A DNA stretch of 64,000 nt, from positions 624,849-688,848 of the forward strand of contig NW_017265152.1 of NCBI RefSeq assembly GCF_001638985.1, read 5' to 3'. The DNA is from Phycomyces blakesleeanus NRRL 1555(-). Taxonomy: Eukaryota > Mucoromycota > Mucoromycetes > Mucorales > Phycomycetaceae. The translations under genes were made by a program, and so were the position numbers. The notes beneath the pieces are model-generated. The model made no database searches. It saw nothing but the letters and a program-made list of their open reading frames with translations, and was not told the DNA's origin. Positions 12,545-23,183 of this stretch are shown one piece after another; the first letter of the stretch is position 1, and each line of letters opens with the position of its first letter.

Positions 12545-13451
12545 ACTCATACTCTGACCAATTTGTATGATTGAAGGAATCCAAACAGTTCTATAGCTTA
12601 TTTTTATAAATATGTGTATGTTTTGGAGGATGGGTCTGGTGGAAGGTCGAGTTTTAAGGTCTGAGGACAGGAAGAGCACATTAATATTCAGGCTGAGGAA
12701 GAAATCTAATTAAATAGTACTACTTGACTCCTATCAATTTGAGGGAATATCTAGTGCTTTGACAACACTTTCTCTTGAAACAACTTATTATTTCTGGCTA
12801 CTACACATCTATTAAGTATAGAAAACCCTTGTTAGCTAATAACCCAGCCATATACACTATACAAGCTCTATTCTCCTTCACCGTAATATTATTAGGACTG
12901 ATTACTTTGCTTCTTAGAAGTATCCTATTACTATGGGACGAAAAGAGGTGATTATTATAATTTATTTGCTAACATAAGGTTTAATATATATTCAAATTCA
13001 AAAATATACTTTAGAAATTAGTAAATAAATATAAACTTTAGCAATATTTGATAATATAGATCTTACTTGGTTTTATTTCTTTCTTCCATGCACCTAAATT
13101 TGCTTAGAAGCTTGGAACTTTAAAAAATACAAAGTTCTATGAGCTTAATATGACACGGGTGTTGTGTGTTCTCCAGCTTCGCCCGCCCTGATTTATTTTC
13201 CTTCTTCTCCAACCATTTCCCGTTCCATTTTTCTCGTCATCATTTACATATGCCATTCACCAGCGTACGAGGGAATTGTTGAGGGAATGGCATCGAGGGA
13301 ATCTATATGGACTTCTTTATATGCTTACTTGAAAACATTATTCGTTCTTTATTTCAAGTTTTATACCATCATTAGTTTAACAACATTAAATGCTTAAATG
13401 TGATTGGCCAACACACTTTATATCATCTTTTTATATCATTTTTTTTTGTAT
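12545..13451. other. Intergenic, no gene seen
   Basis: AT-rich, no supported gene. The open frame at 13164-13397 has no recognisable features. A stretch at about 12625-12655 and one at 12050-12110 share a few short words in opposite orientation (ACCTTC, CCACCAGACC), too little to define an element. Confidence 0.5.
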
Positions 13452-13855
13452 TAGATAGTGTCGTTAAATATTCTGAACTATTGCTCCCAAAAAAGAAATA
13501 AGGACAAATCATGTCTCACATAGTTTTCCTGGCATATTCTGTTCATATTTTCTCCATGATACATTGAATAAATAAGCTGTATCTCCATGAGAATATACTT
13601 ACAGTAGCTATAAATTATGCACTAAACAGAGAAGACATACATACATGTATTCCCCATGAGATTTATCTTATTTAATACGAAAAAATAGCATAACTCTTGC
13701 AAATTGAAATTTGGACAAATTTTCCAAATTTTGAGAAAATCCTGGTTCTGAAAAAGGCAACTTTGGGCCTGTTTCAGATGTCGACTGTCAAATATAGCAA
13801 CTTATAAATGTCTCCATTTTTCTGGCGAGTTCAGAACATTTAACGACACTATCTA
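13452..13855. mobile_element. MITE-like element with ~27-bp terminal inverted repeats
   Basis: The left end reads TAGATAGTGTCGTTAAAT followed by ATTCTGAACT. The right end, reverse-complemented, reads the same with one mismatch (GTTCTGAACT). Both ends begin with TA, as expected for a TA target-site duplication of the Tc1/mariner kind. The element is about 404 bp and has no coding capacity, which fits a nonautonomous miniature inverted-repeat element. Internally it repeats short words such as CTCCATGA. Family assignment is inference from size and TA ends. Confidence 0.65.
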
Positions 13856-13966
13856 TTGTCATATTTTTATATCATATAAAAAAAACGCGATTTTGAAACA
13901 CACTATTTCTTTTTAAGAGGTAGATCTCCGTCTAAATAAATTTTATATGATGTTTCCAAGGTCCCT

Positions 13967-14192
13967 ATTGTTGTCGCTATACCGCTATTTCATTGGCTAG
14001 AAAATAAAAAAGATCGGGTTTGTTGTCGATAACTTGGTTTTTTTCTTGTTAGCAGCAACAAATGAAAATTAAGTCGGTGATTGTTGTCGCTATACCGCTA
14101 TCTCATTGGCTAGAAAATAAAAAAGATCAGGTTTGTTGTCGATAACTTGGTTTTTTCTTGTTGGCGACAACTTTTTTTTTGCTGGCGACAAC
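13967..14192. repeat. Two ~90-bp direct repeats (period ~113 bp) carrying GTTGTCG motifs
   Basis: A block starting ATTGTTGTCGCTATACCGC at 13967 recurs at 14080 with a few changes. Each copy has GTTGTCG twice (13970 and 14022; 14083 and 14135). Two inverted copies, CGACAAC, follow at 14165 and 14186. The array ends 22 bp before the ATG of the nuclease-like gene, so it may be its promoter or part of a mobile-element end. Confidence 0.7.
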
Positions 14193-14213
14193 GGTCTTAT
14201 ATTTTTCGCAGTG

Positions 14214-15420
14214 ATGGCAGCAAATGACGATTTAATTCTTTTTACATTGCCCCGCATCAATCGGCCAGGGACTGATCTGATGAGTAAACATATTTTACTA
14301 AACAATTATGTCATGAATTTTATCATCAAAGAAATAATTGGCAAGTTTTATGCTTAAACTTCATTATGACATATAACGATTTCCGATTCTTTCTTTTGGT
14401 TTAGGAGCAAATGCAGTAGACAAATATTTTCCTCAGCCAACTGAATGGGCAAATGCAACAAAATCAGATGTTTTATATGCTTCAGATAATACGAACTCCT
14501 TTCCACCCATTTTGATTGAAGTACAGTACAACGCGGATGATAATTTTTTGCATCGGCTTGTGCAATATTGTGAGGAAGTGAACAAGCAATATTCTACCGA
14601 ACCAGTGGTCCTTGTTTTTGTAATCAACAAAATTAGGGATAGCGTAATGAGTAAAACCACAAAGGACCGCAAACAAAAATTCCTACTTAAACTGCCAAGT
14701 TATCCATGGGCTAAAAAATGTTTATTCCTCAATGATTATTCCATTCACGACCATTTGAATAACATACCCTTACATCCTTTGGTTGCTCTAGGTGCATTTT
14801 TAACTGCTCAAAAGGTATCCATTATTGATCACGATCAACGAGACGATCCAATTATCCAGCAGTTGTATGGCATATCCAAACACGTTTTCGAACATGTGGC
14901 CACCCGTGAGAAAACGACAGTTGATGATCTTTTGGGATTGTGTGATAATACTCAATCGAAATTCCAAAAATGCAAAGAAATTCTTGAAGATTTACCAAAC
15001 AACAACTTGAAAAAGCGTGCTATTGACTGTCTGAATGATGGTTTAAATATTATAAAACCATATAAGGTTAAATATATGTCTGATCAATCGTCATCTTCGA
15101 CAGCCTCTTCTCCAGCAGCCTCCTCTCCAGCCCTAATACCCGCAGCTCCATCATTGTTATTACCAGTCCTGTCATCACTGACAGATCCATTAACGTCAAC
15201 GATTACACAAACTACTACACGGACTCCAAAATCATCATCATCCGAAAATTGGACGTTTGTTGGCAATTACATACGAAGCCTTGGGAGTAACAAAATGAAT
15301 TGGAAAGCTTACTACTTAAAAGGGCAGCGTCAAGGTTATTTTGCAAATTACACTACGCCAGCAAGTCTCAAAAATGCTTATCAACGTCGAAAGACCAACA
15401 ATGATGAAATGGAAGAATAA
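14214..15420 (+). CDS. PD-(D/E)XK nuclease-like protein, transposase-associated type
   Basis: Exon 14214-14340 joins 14405-15420 through an intron with a GCAAGT donor and TTTAG acceptor (GC-AG class), giving 380 aa. Without this splice the frame hits a stop at 14355. Residues 64 to 83 hold a D, a hydrophobic strand and ILIEVQ, so D64, E81 and Q83 fit the D..ExQ active site of PD-(D/E)XK nucleases such as the Rpn/PDDEXK transposase-type families. A second hydrophobic strand (VVLVFVI) follows, as in that fold. The region at about 250-300 is a low-complexity S/A/P/T linker, and the C-terminus is basic (YQRRK). The role is probably DNA cleavage linked to a mobile or selfish element, but this is inference. 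MITE-like elements flank it on both sides. An upstream coding exon is not excluded because an acceptor-like TTCGCAG precedes the ATG. Confidence 0.65.
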
Positions 15421-15794
15421 GTAGATTTTTCTTCTTATTTTTTTTGTGGAGGAGGGGGATGGAGATGGAGATATTATGAGATATGATAAAGAAATAAAGA
15501 AATGAACAGGGAATAAAAAAAGAGATAGGGTGTGTAAGGAGGAGAGCATGGGATGATGAAAATGGTGATAGTATAAACGAATTATTATGCGGATGTATGA
15601 CTATTGGGACATGGTGTAAGGTCCAATGTTGTGGTTTTCTAGTGTGTCTAGATCTGAAATTGTGATCGATTGGGTATCATAAACGTGAAGCACCTAAAAA
15701 TTGGAAAGAAAAATCCATAAACATACCGTGGCTCCCAAAAGTGATCCAATGTTTCGGACAATCATGTTCCATGACTATTATTTTTGTTTTTACT
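15421..15794. other. 3' flank of nuclease-like gene
   Basis: Purine-rich stretch (GGAGGAGGGGGATGGAGATGG at about 15447-15467), then AT-rich sequence. No gene seen. Confidence 0.5.
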
Positions 15795-16267
15795 TATGGT
15801 GCTCTCCAGCATACGAGCCAAATTATCCCAAGTAGATTGGCTTTTCAATCCAAATATAGAAGTATAAACCCAGAAAACAGCCATTTTTTTTAAAATGTAA
15901 AAAGCAAAAGTTGCTACTAAACTGTTCTGTAAAAGTTACATTTTATAAATTTTACAGATATAAGATAAGGGGTAAAGGCGGTTATAACATTGGAAGAATT
16001 AAATAATTGAAATAGGGTCTTTAGTAGACTGCGTCTGATGTTGAAAGTATCTAAAATAACGGCAAATCTTCTTTGGGACATTTGTATTTTATTTAGCAAG
16101 CCCTTTTGAGACCGGCGAATGTTTAGAGCCAAATTACGTTTTAAAACAAAGTGAAAGTGATGGAATAAAATTTACTACATAAATAAAATAATTTAATAGC
16201 TAAATTTGCAATTATTCACTTTTTTCCATTCTCAAATAATTTGGCCCGTATGCTGGAGAGGACCATA
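15795..16267. mobile_element. Second MITE-like element with ~33-bp terminal inverted repeats
   Basis: Left end TATGGTGCTCTCCAGCATAC, continuing GAGCCAAATTAT. The right end, reverse-complemented, matches with about two mismatches (TATGGTCCTCTCCAGCATAC). Total about 473 bp, TA at both borders, no convincing coding sequence. A 71-codon minus-strand open frame inside (15917-16132) is basic but has no transposase motif. Its end sequence differs from the element at 13452, so it is a separate family. Confidence 0.68.
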
Positions 16268-17435
16268 ATATTCGGTATTAATGACTGTCTTTGTAATTAT
16301 CTCAGCTAACCAATAAACATTGGTTCCGGTTATATTTGTGTTTGAATTTGTTTCTTACATTTTCCAACCCAGTCATAAACCCTTTTTACCTTTCATCTCT
16401 CTTTATGTACAACTTTATTGTTGCTACTACATTTTACTAAATACTGATCATACTAGTTTCGAAAGATGTACATGTATAGCTTATTGAGTATAAAGTTCTA
16501 ATCATTATTAATTTATAATTTTCCTGTGTATAAGAATCCCAAGAACCTCTCAGTAACTTAAGTGAGCAAAGTCAGTCAAATAGATTCCCGTATGTATTGA
16601 CAACCAAATAAATTAATAGTGTTTATGCTTGGTTTGTATGTGTGTATGTCTGTTTGTGAATTGTGTATATCATTGCACTCATTATTTTATGGAATAGAGA
16701 CTTTATGCTTATCGAGCTGATTATCTTATTTTCTGTTGTTTTAAAAGAAAACGATGTATATATGAGATTGGTTATAGCCTACAAAAAGCAAGGGCATTTG
16801 CTATCTGCCACAAATTAAACCAAAAAGTGAGCTTTGATCCATATATTAAAATTTAACAGTATACTACACTACACTACACTACACGCATTCACATATATAC
16901 ATATATAAATATTGGATATTGAATATTAAATAGTAATTTAAGTTTTGTGCAGATAAAACTAATTATCATTTTTGATTTTTTTTTTTTTTCAGAAATAAAA
17001 TACAATAAAAAAAAATAGATATCCAGATTTCATAGTGGTGTAGACATACACATATATAAATAATAGAGAGAGAGATTCCACCCTTGATATTATACGTCAC
17101 CTTTTTGAATGACGTAGAAATAAAATTCTGGCGGTGATTAAATTTTGTAAATATGGAATCCTAAACAACATGGTATTGTGGTAAAAAATTCAAAAAAATT
17201 CAAAAAAATTCAAAAAAAATTCAAAAAAATAGAGTGAAAAAGCCTGTCCTTGCAGCGTTTATTATTTTTTTTGTTGAGCCGACCTTTGTAAGAAAGAAGA
17301 ACCAAGAAAAAAAATAAAAAAAAGTTTTTTTTTGTGGGTCGTCTTCCTACCAGTCCGTTACCCCATTTTTTCTTTGCTTGCAACAAAACCTCCCTACTCT
17401 ATCATTTCCTATATAAATACATATTTTTTGACACT
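16268..17435. promoter_or_regulatory. Upstream region of the complex I 51 kDa gene
   Basis: No gene seen. Notable sequences are an ACTAC pentamer array at about 16863-16883 and a palindromic pair TACGTCA (17093-17099) and TGACGTA (17110-17116). Each of those is a CRE/ATF-type half site. There is also a run of four TTCAAAAAAA units at about 17190-17230. A TATA-like TATATAAATA at 17411-17420 lies only about 20 bp before the start codon. Regulatory roles are inference. Confidence 0.4.
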
Positions 17436-19854
17436 ATGTTGAGATCGCTTACTTCACAAGGTAAAAATATATATCTATATAAAACAACATTGCCTGTACA
17501 AAACTTCAATGAGCATAGAATAGAACTTCTTTACCTTTGTACCTCTTTACTTCATTAATAAAAAAGAAAATAAAAATACACGCTTTTTTATTATTATTAC
17601 ATTACATTACATTACATTTAACAAAACAAAAACAAGAGTCATTTAACTACATCATTTGAAATTAAACATCTTTTATCTTTTATCTTTTATTTACACTACA
17701 TTATACGAAATAACGAACATGACTTGAAAACAATACATATATGCACGAATAATACATACGCACACGAAAACGCACATTCCTTTAATTCATCAACACTTCA
17801 ATTCACCTCAACTTTACAAAACCGTACACCAAATACAACAAATACAACAATCGAATTTATTATTTATCTAAATAAATAAATAAATACAATAGTCGGCCTT
17901 GCTCGCTCAGTTCGCCTTGCACCCAGCTTGGCTACTGCTGCCCGCTCATTCGCAACCCCTGCTGCAACTGACCCTAATGCCAACCCCATCAACGGCAAAA
18001 CCACCTACGGAGGCCTTTCTGACCAAGACCGTATCTTCACCAACCTTTACTTGAAGCACGACTACGGTCTTCAGGGCGCCCTGAAGCGTGGTGATTGGTA
18101 CAAGACCAAGGAATTGGTGCTCAAGGGTACTGATTGGATTATCAAGGAGATGAAGGAGTCTGGTCTCCGTGGTCGTGGTGGTGCTGGTTTCCCCACCGGT
18201 CTCAAGTGGAGTTTCATGAACAAGCCCCTTGACGGACGGTGTGTACTTTTTTCTTTCTTTCTTTCTTTCTTTCTATATATTTTCTTTATATATCAAAACA
18301 CACGAGAAAGAAAGATCTACAAATCATATAGAAATTGTACTCAATATTATGCTCTGTCATATTTTTTGGTGTTATTTATATATATATATTAGTCCCCGTT
18401 ATTTGGTTATCAATGCAGATGAGGGTGAACCCGGTACCTGCAAGGATCGTGAAATTTTGCGTGGTGACCCCCACAAGCTCATCGAAGGCTGCCTTATCGC
18501 CGGTTCTGCCATGAAGGCCAACGCTGGTAAAACACAACACAATAATGATATTCTTCCCCTCTTTTCTCCTCTCACAGACACAATCCATGCTATCATTACT
18601 ACTACGATCATCATTATCAATAATACGATGCAAAAACCAAAAACATATAGAAAACAGAGAGAGAGAGAGAGAGAGAAATAGAGGGATCAAAGAATACTTA
18701 TACACACAAACACGCATATATTTCTTGTTCTTATTTTCTTATATATATATATATTAATTAACTTACAGCTTACATTTACATCCGTGGTGAGTTCTACCAG
18801 GAGGCTTCTCACCTTCAGGAGGCTATCAACCAGGCTTATGCTGCTGGCTTGATTGGCAAGAATGCATGTGGTACTGGTTACGACTTTGATGTGTTCATTC
18901 ACCGTGGTGCTGGTGCCTACGTCTGTGGTGAAGAGACCTCGCTTATCGAGTCTATCGAGGGTAAGCAGGGTAAGCCTAGAATGAAGCCCCCATTCCCCGC
19001 CGACGTTGGTCTTTTCGGTTGCCCCACCACCGTCACCAACGTCGAGACTGTTGCCGTTGCCCCTACCATTCTCCGTCGCGGTGGATCCTGGTTCGCTGGC
19101 TTTGGCCGTGCTCGTAACAGCGGTACCAAGCTCTTCTGTATCTCTGGCCACGTCAACAACCCCTGCACAGTCGAGGAGGAGATGTCGATCCCTCTTAAGG
19201 AACTTATTGACAAGCACTGTGGTGGTGTTCGTGGTGGATGGGACAACTTGCTCGGTATCATTCCCGGTGGTTGCTCCGTTCCCGTTATTCCCAAGGATAT
19301 TTGTGAGGATGTTTTGTAAGTTTGGATAACAGACGCACTTTAAAAAAAATCAGAGAATATTGGATAATTTAAAGAGAGAGATAATATGTAGAATGGGTGA
19401 ATAGAGGAGTAGGGGAAACAAAGTACTAATGGAGCTTTTTGTGTGTGTGTGTGTATAATATTAATATAGGATGGACTTTGACGCTCTTCGTGATGTCAAC
19501 TCTGGTCTCGGTACTGCCGCTGTCATTGTTATGGACAAGTCTACCGATATCGTCAGAGCTATTTCTCGTTTCGCAAAGTTCTACCGCCACGAGTCTTGCG
19601 GTCAGTGCACTCCCTGCAGAGAGGGTACCAAGTGGCTCGAGTCCATGATGGATCGTTTCGAGGTTGGCCGTGGTCAAGCCGAGGAGATCGATCAGATCTG
19701 GGAACTTACCAAGCAGATCGAAGGTCACACCATCTGTGCCCTTGGTGATGCTGCCGCATGGCCCGTCCAGGGTCTCATTCGTCATTTCCGCCCCGAATTA
19801 GAGTCTCGCATGGCAGAATTCCAAAAGTCGATTGAGGCTAACGGCAGTGCTTAA
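17436..19854 (+). CDS. NUO51: NADH:ubiquinone oxidoreductase 51 kDa subunit (NDUFV1/Nuo51), mitochondrial complex I
   Basis: Five exons join in frame: 17436-17460, 17893-18238, 18393-18526, 18769-19315, 19470-19854, giving 478 aa. The N-terminus ([20 protein letters not shown]) is a basic amphipathic mitochondrial presequence split by a 432-nt intron. [10 protein letters not shown] at 102-111 is the NADH/FMN-binding loop, and [16 protein letters not shown] is the FMN-site motif. The N3 [4Fe-4S] cluster ligands are C394, C397, C400 (SCGQCTPC) and C440. The protein is the electron entry point of complex I: it oxidises NADH via FMN and the N3 cluster. Codons end strongly in C (ACC, AAG, GGC), unlike neighbouring genes, as expected for a highly expressed gene. 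Its introns (154-432 nt) are longer than those of the other genes here. High confidence. Confidence 0.97.
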
Positions 19855-20302
19855 ATTTATATGTAAATATATACATATATATAAAAAAGAAAGAACCTCT
19901 CCACACTTATCCTCTTCTTCTGCTTCTGCTTCTGCTTCTGCTCCCTTCTTCGTCTTCTTCTTATTATTATTCTTGTTTTTTTTCTTTTCTTTTTCTTTTT
20001 TGATTTCAAAAATAAAAAACAAAAATAAATTAGGTCAAAGAAAATATATGCATAATACATACATAAAACATATTTTTTCTTTTAACAAAAGATGTCTGCT
20101 TACAATAACAAGAAGAAGAAGTGTATAATAGTTTTGTACAAAAAAAGCTTCATGGCTGTCAAGATCAACGATTTTATATACATACATAGATTTGAAATAG
20201 ATTGACGAAAGGAAATGCTCTATTAAAAAAAAAGTAGAAAAAGTGGCCAGTGCCATGAAAATTAGTGGCAGTCACATACTTCTTTCTCTACTTACTATTG
20301 CG
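19855..20302. other. Intergenic between complex I gene and G-patch gene
   Basis: Contains a CTTCTG-type repeat at about 19916-19945, T- and A-rich runs with AATAAA-like words (for example near 20010-20030), and the 5' flank of the G-patch gene. No separate gene seen. Confidence 0.5.
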
Positions 20303-22521
20303 ATGGGAAGACGCAAAGCATACATGGACGATGGTGGCGATTCATCGGACGAAGAACGTGGGCGGATTCATTTTGACATTACCGAAGAAGATTTAGAGGA
20401 AGAACGTCAAGGGTTTTCTGGTGTACGGAAACGTAAAATGTTTGACGATTCTAGTGACGATGAAGCAACGCCAAAAGGAGGATTAGGCTCGGGAGGATGG
20501 AAAACAGGTGGAACAACCTTATTCGAACCAGCCAAAAAATCTTCTACTCCAGAACCACAAAAAGTCGCATCTCCCAAACGAAAGAATGCATTCGCTTCGG
20601 CATCGTCGTCCAAGCCAGAGCCAGGTTTTGCCGGATTCAGCAAACACACCACAGGTTTTGGACAAAAGATGTTGGAAAAGATGGGTTGGGCAGCCGGAAA
20701 GGGTCTTGGTGCAGGTGGTGAAGGTATCATCAACCCAGTAGAGACAAAATTGCGTCCCAAGGGTATGGGTATGGGATTCAAAGGCTTCGATGAACGCACA
20801 GCCCAGGCCAAAGCAGAAGCTAAAAAACAATCCACAATGCGCGGTGATGATTCGGACCAAGATCAAGATCAAAGTGAGGGTGATAGTGGTGATAGTGATG
20901 ATAGTGGTCATAAAAAGAAACCTGGCAAGGCCGTGAAGCGGGAAGCATGGAAAGCAACAGCTAAAAAGGCCAGAAAACCAAAGGTGGTTTACAAGACAGC
21001 CAACGATATTCTGTCAGAGATCATAGAGAAAGCCCCGGAAGCTCAGCAGAAAGTTATTGACATGACGGGACCAACAATACGAGAAGTATCCTTGGCTGAC
21101 ATACGCACTTCAGATTCACCGACGTTTATGGAAACCACCACACGATTGCCAGAACTTCGTCACAATATTCGTCTTCTGGTAGACCTCGCACGGGGCGATT
21201 TGGAGAACTTATCAAGGGAGAAACAGGCTAATGTGTTTCGTCTGCAGGAGCTTGATAAAGAGCTTGTAGATATTCAAAAGAACATGGAGAGAGACACAAG
21301 TCAGAAAAAAAGAGTCGAAGAGATCAAGAATATCGGGGTGCAGCTGGAAAGAATATCGCGAGATAGTATGGCAACAGGCGCCTACGCCAGTGGAAATATC
21401 ACCTCACTTTTTGGCGAATACTTTGAAATTTTGGAAACTAAATATATGGATGAAGTGAAATCACTTGGATTGGATAGCATGGTCGTGGCTGTTTGGGCAC
21501 CCATATTAAAGTATAAATGTGTTCACTGGGATGTATTGGACGAGCCGACCTGGGGAGTAGATGATGTACAAAGATGGAGAAAGCTATTGAGGAGCAACGA
21601 TGATCGAGACGAGTTTGGGGATTTAATAGCTTCCAAGGGCGTTAATCTGGCCACGCCATACGAAACAATGATGAATACAATCTGGCTAACCAAAGTACGC
21701 AGTGCGATTAAGTAAGTCTGGGCTTGCAACAAATATAAATATAAATATAAATATAGTATAGTATATTATTGTGTAAAGTATTAAACATACTTATATTATA
21801 CAGTAACCGATGGAATGTTCGACAGCCTGAGCCACTTATTATCTTACTGGAAGCATGGAAGCCTCTACTTCCTCGTTTCATTTTCGAAAACATTATCAAC
21901 CAACTTTTACTTCCGAAGATCACCACTGCCGTTTCTGACTGGGACCCACGGAACGATCCCGAAATGATCCATAGCTGGATCCACCCCTGGCTGCCGATTC
22001 TCGAGCCCTGGAGACTTGCTGAAATCTTTACGAACATTCGCCAGAAACTCTCGGTTGTACTGCGACAATGGCATCCTTCTGATGAGTCCGCACTCCATAT
22101 CATCATTCCCTGGAAGCAAGTGTGGACTGCCTCTCAGATGGAAATGTTCTTGACAAAATGCATTCTTCCCAAACTCACTCAAGTCCTTCGCACAGAGTTC
22201 GTAGTAGACCCACAAGATCAGAAAATAGAACCGTTGGTGTGGTGCCTGGCGTGGAAAGATATGTTTTCAACTACGATTATTGGCCAGCTTTTAGAACACG
22301 AATTCTTCCCGATGTGGCTGAATATGCTGTATAACTGGCTTACACAACCCCGAGACCAAGTCAATTATGATGAGGTTGGAGAGTGGTATTTGTGGTGGAA
22401 GGCTGTCTTTGAAGAGTTCGGTCTCTGTTCGCACAAGACAGTTAGCCAGTGCTTTAGAAAGGGATTGGACATGATGTTTATGGCCGGCAATGGTCAACCG
22501 GTCATTCCTCCTTCTTTTTAA
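20303..22521 (+). CDS. G-patch splicing factor of the TFIP11/Ntr1 family
   Basis: Two exons (20303-21711 and 21804-22521) join across a 92-nt intron to give 708 aa. The acidic N-terminus (DSSDEERGRIHFDITEEDLE) matches the TFIP11 N-terminal region. The G-patch is at about 116-162 (GFGQKMLEKMGWAAGKGLG). Glu/Lys/Ser-rich and basic linkers follow, then a helical GCFC-type domain rich in tryptophan (WDPRNDPE, HPWLPILEPW, IIPWKQVW). In yeast and human, Ntr1/TFIP11 recruits the helicase Prp43/DHX15 through the G-patch to disassemble the intron-lariat spliceosome. The start is uncertain: ATGs also exist at 20255 and 20324 in the same frame, and 20303 (MGRRKAYMDD) is preferred. The gene converges with the membrane-protein gene across a hexamer-repeat block. 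Confidence 0.9.
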
Positions 22522-22788
22522 TATCAATATATATACATATACAATATCTCATCAATACATACATCTATAATTTTCACTCATTCACTTACTCACATTAACA
22601 TTCAAATTCACATTCACATTCATACTCATATTCACACATGTATATCTTGTATATATTAAAAAGAAAGAAGTTGAATGTTGTACATATATATATATATATA
22701 TGTATATATATTCTTTATATTGTTTTTATTATTTCGCCTGTATTTTATTTGTGTGTGGGTGTGTATGTGTGTATGTGTGTATGTGTAT
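22522..22788. other. 3' flank with CATTCA/CACATT-type short repeats
   Basis: Degenerate CATTCACA-like repeats at about 22575-22640, then GTGTATGT-like sequence leading into the hexamer arrays. No gene. Confidence 0.5.
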
Positions 22789-22904
22789 GGGTGTGGGTGT
22801 GGGTGTGGGTGTGGGTGTGGGTGTGGGTGTGGGTGTGGGTGTGGGTGTGGGTGTGGGTGTGGGTGTGGGTGTGGGTGTGGGTGTGGGTGTGGGTGTGGGT
22901 GTGG

Positions 22905-22990
<86 letters not shown>

Positions 22991-23131
22991 GTGTACATTA
23001 CTATTACTATTACTATTACTATTACTATTACTATTACTATTACTATTACTATTACTATTACTATTGCTATTGCTATTGCTATTGCTATTGCTATTGCTAT
23101 TGCTATTGCTATTGCTATTACTATTACTATT
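22789..23131. repeat. Four consecutive hexanucleotide arrays: GGGTGT, TATGTG, TTACTA, TTGCTA
   Basis: By eye: about 20 units of GGGTGT (22789-22909), about 14 of TATGTG (22910-22994), about 11 of TTACTA (22998-23063), about 9 of TTGCTA (23064-23117), then two TTACTA again. Neighbouring arrays differ by one or two bases per unit, so they probably arose from one another. Because the period is a multiple of three, several frames stay open across it; these are not genes. Confidence 0.95.
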
Positions 23132-23183
23132 ATTTTTTTTTTAAAAAAAAGAAGGTATATCAATAAGAAATGTATGTGTTGTT

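Noticed and set aside
15917..16132. Open frame inside the second MITE as a transposase remnant
   Set aside because: Basic and short, but with no helix-turn-helix or DDE motif; the element is more simply nonautonomous.
20243..20302. N-terminal extension of the G-patch protein
   Set aside because: The first codon is GTG. An ATG at 20255 would add 16 hydrophobic residues atypical of a nuclear TFIP11 protein, so 20303 was preferred though not proven.
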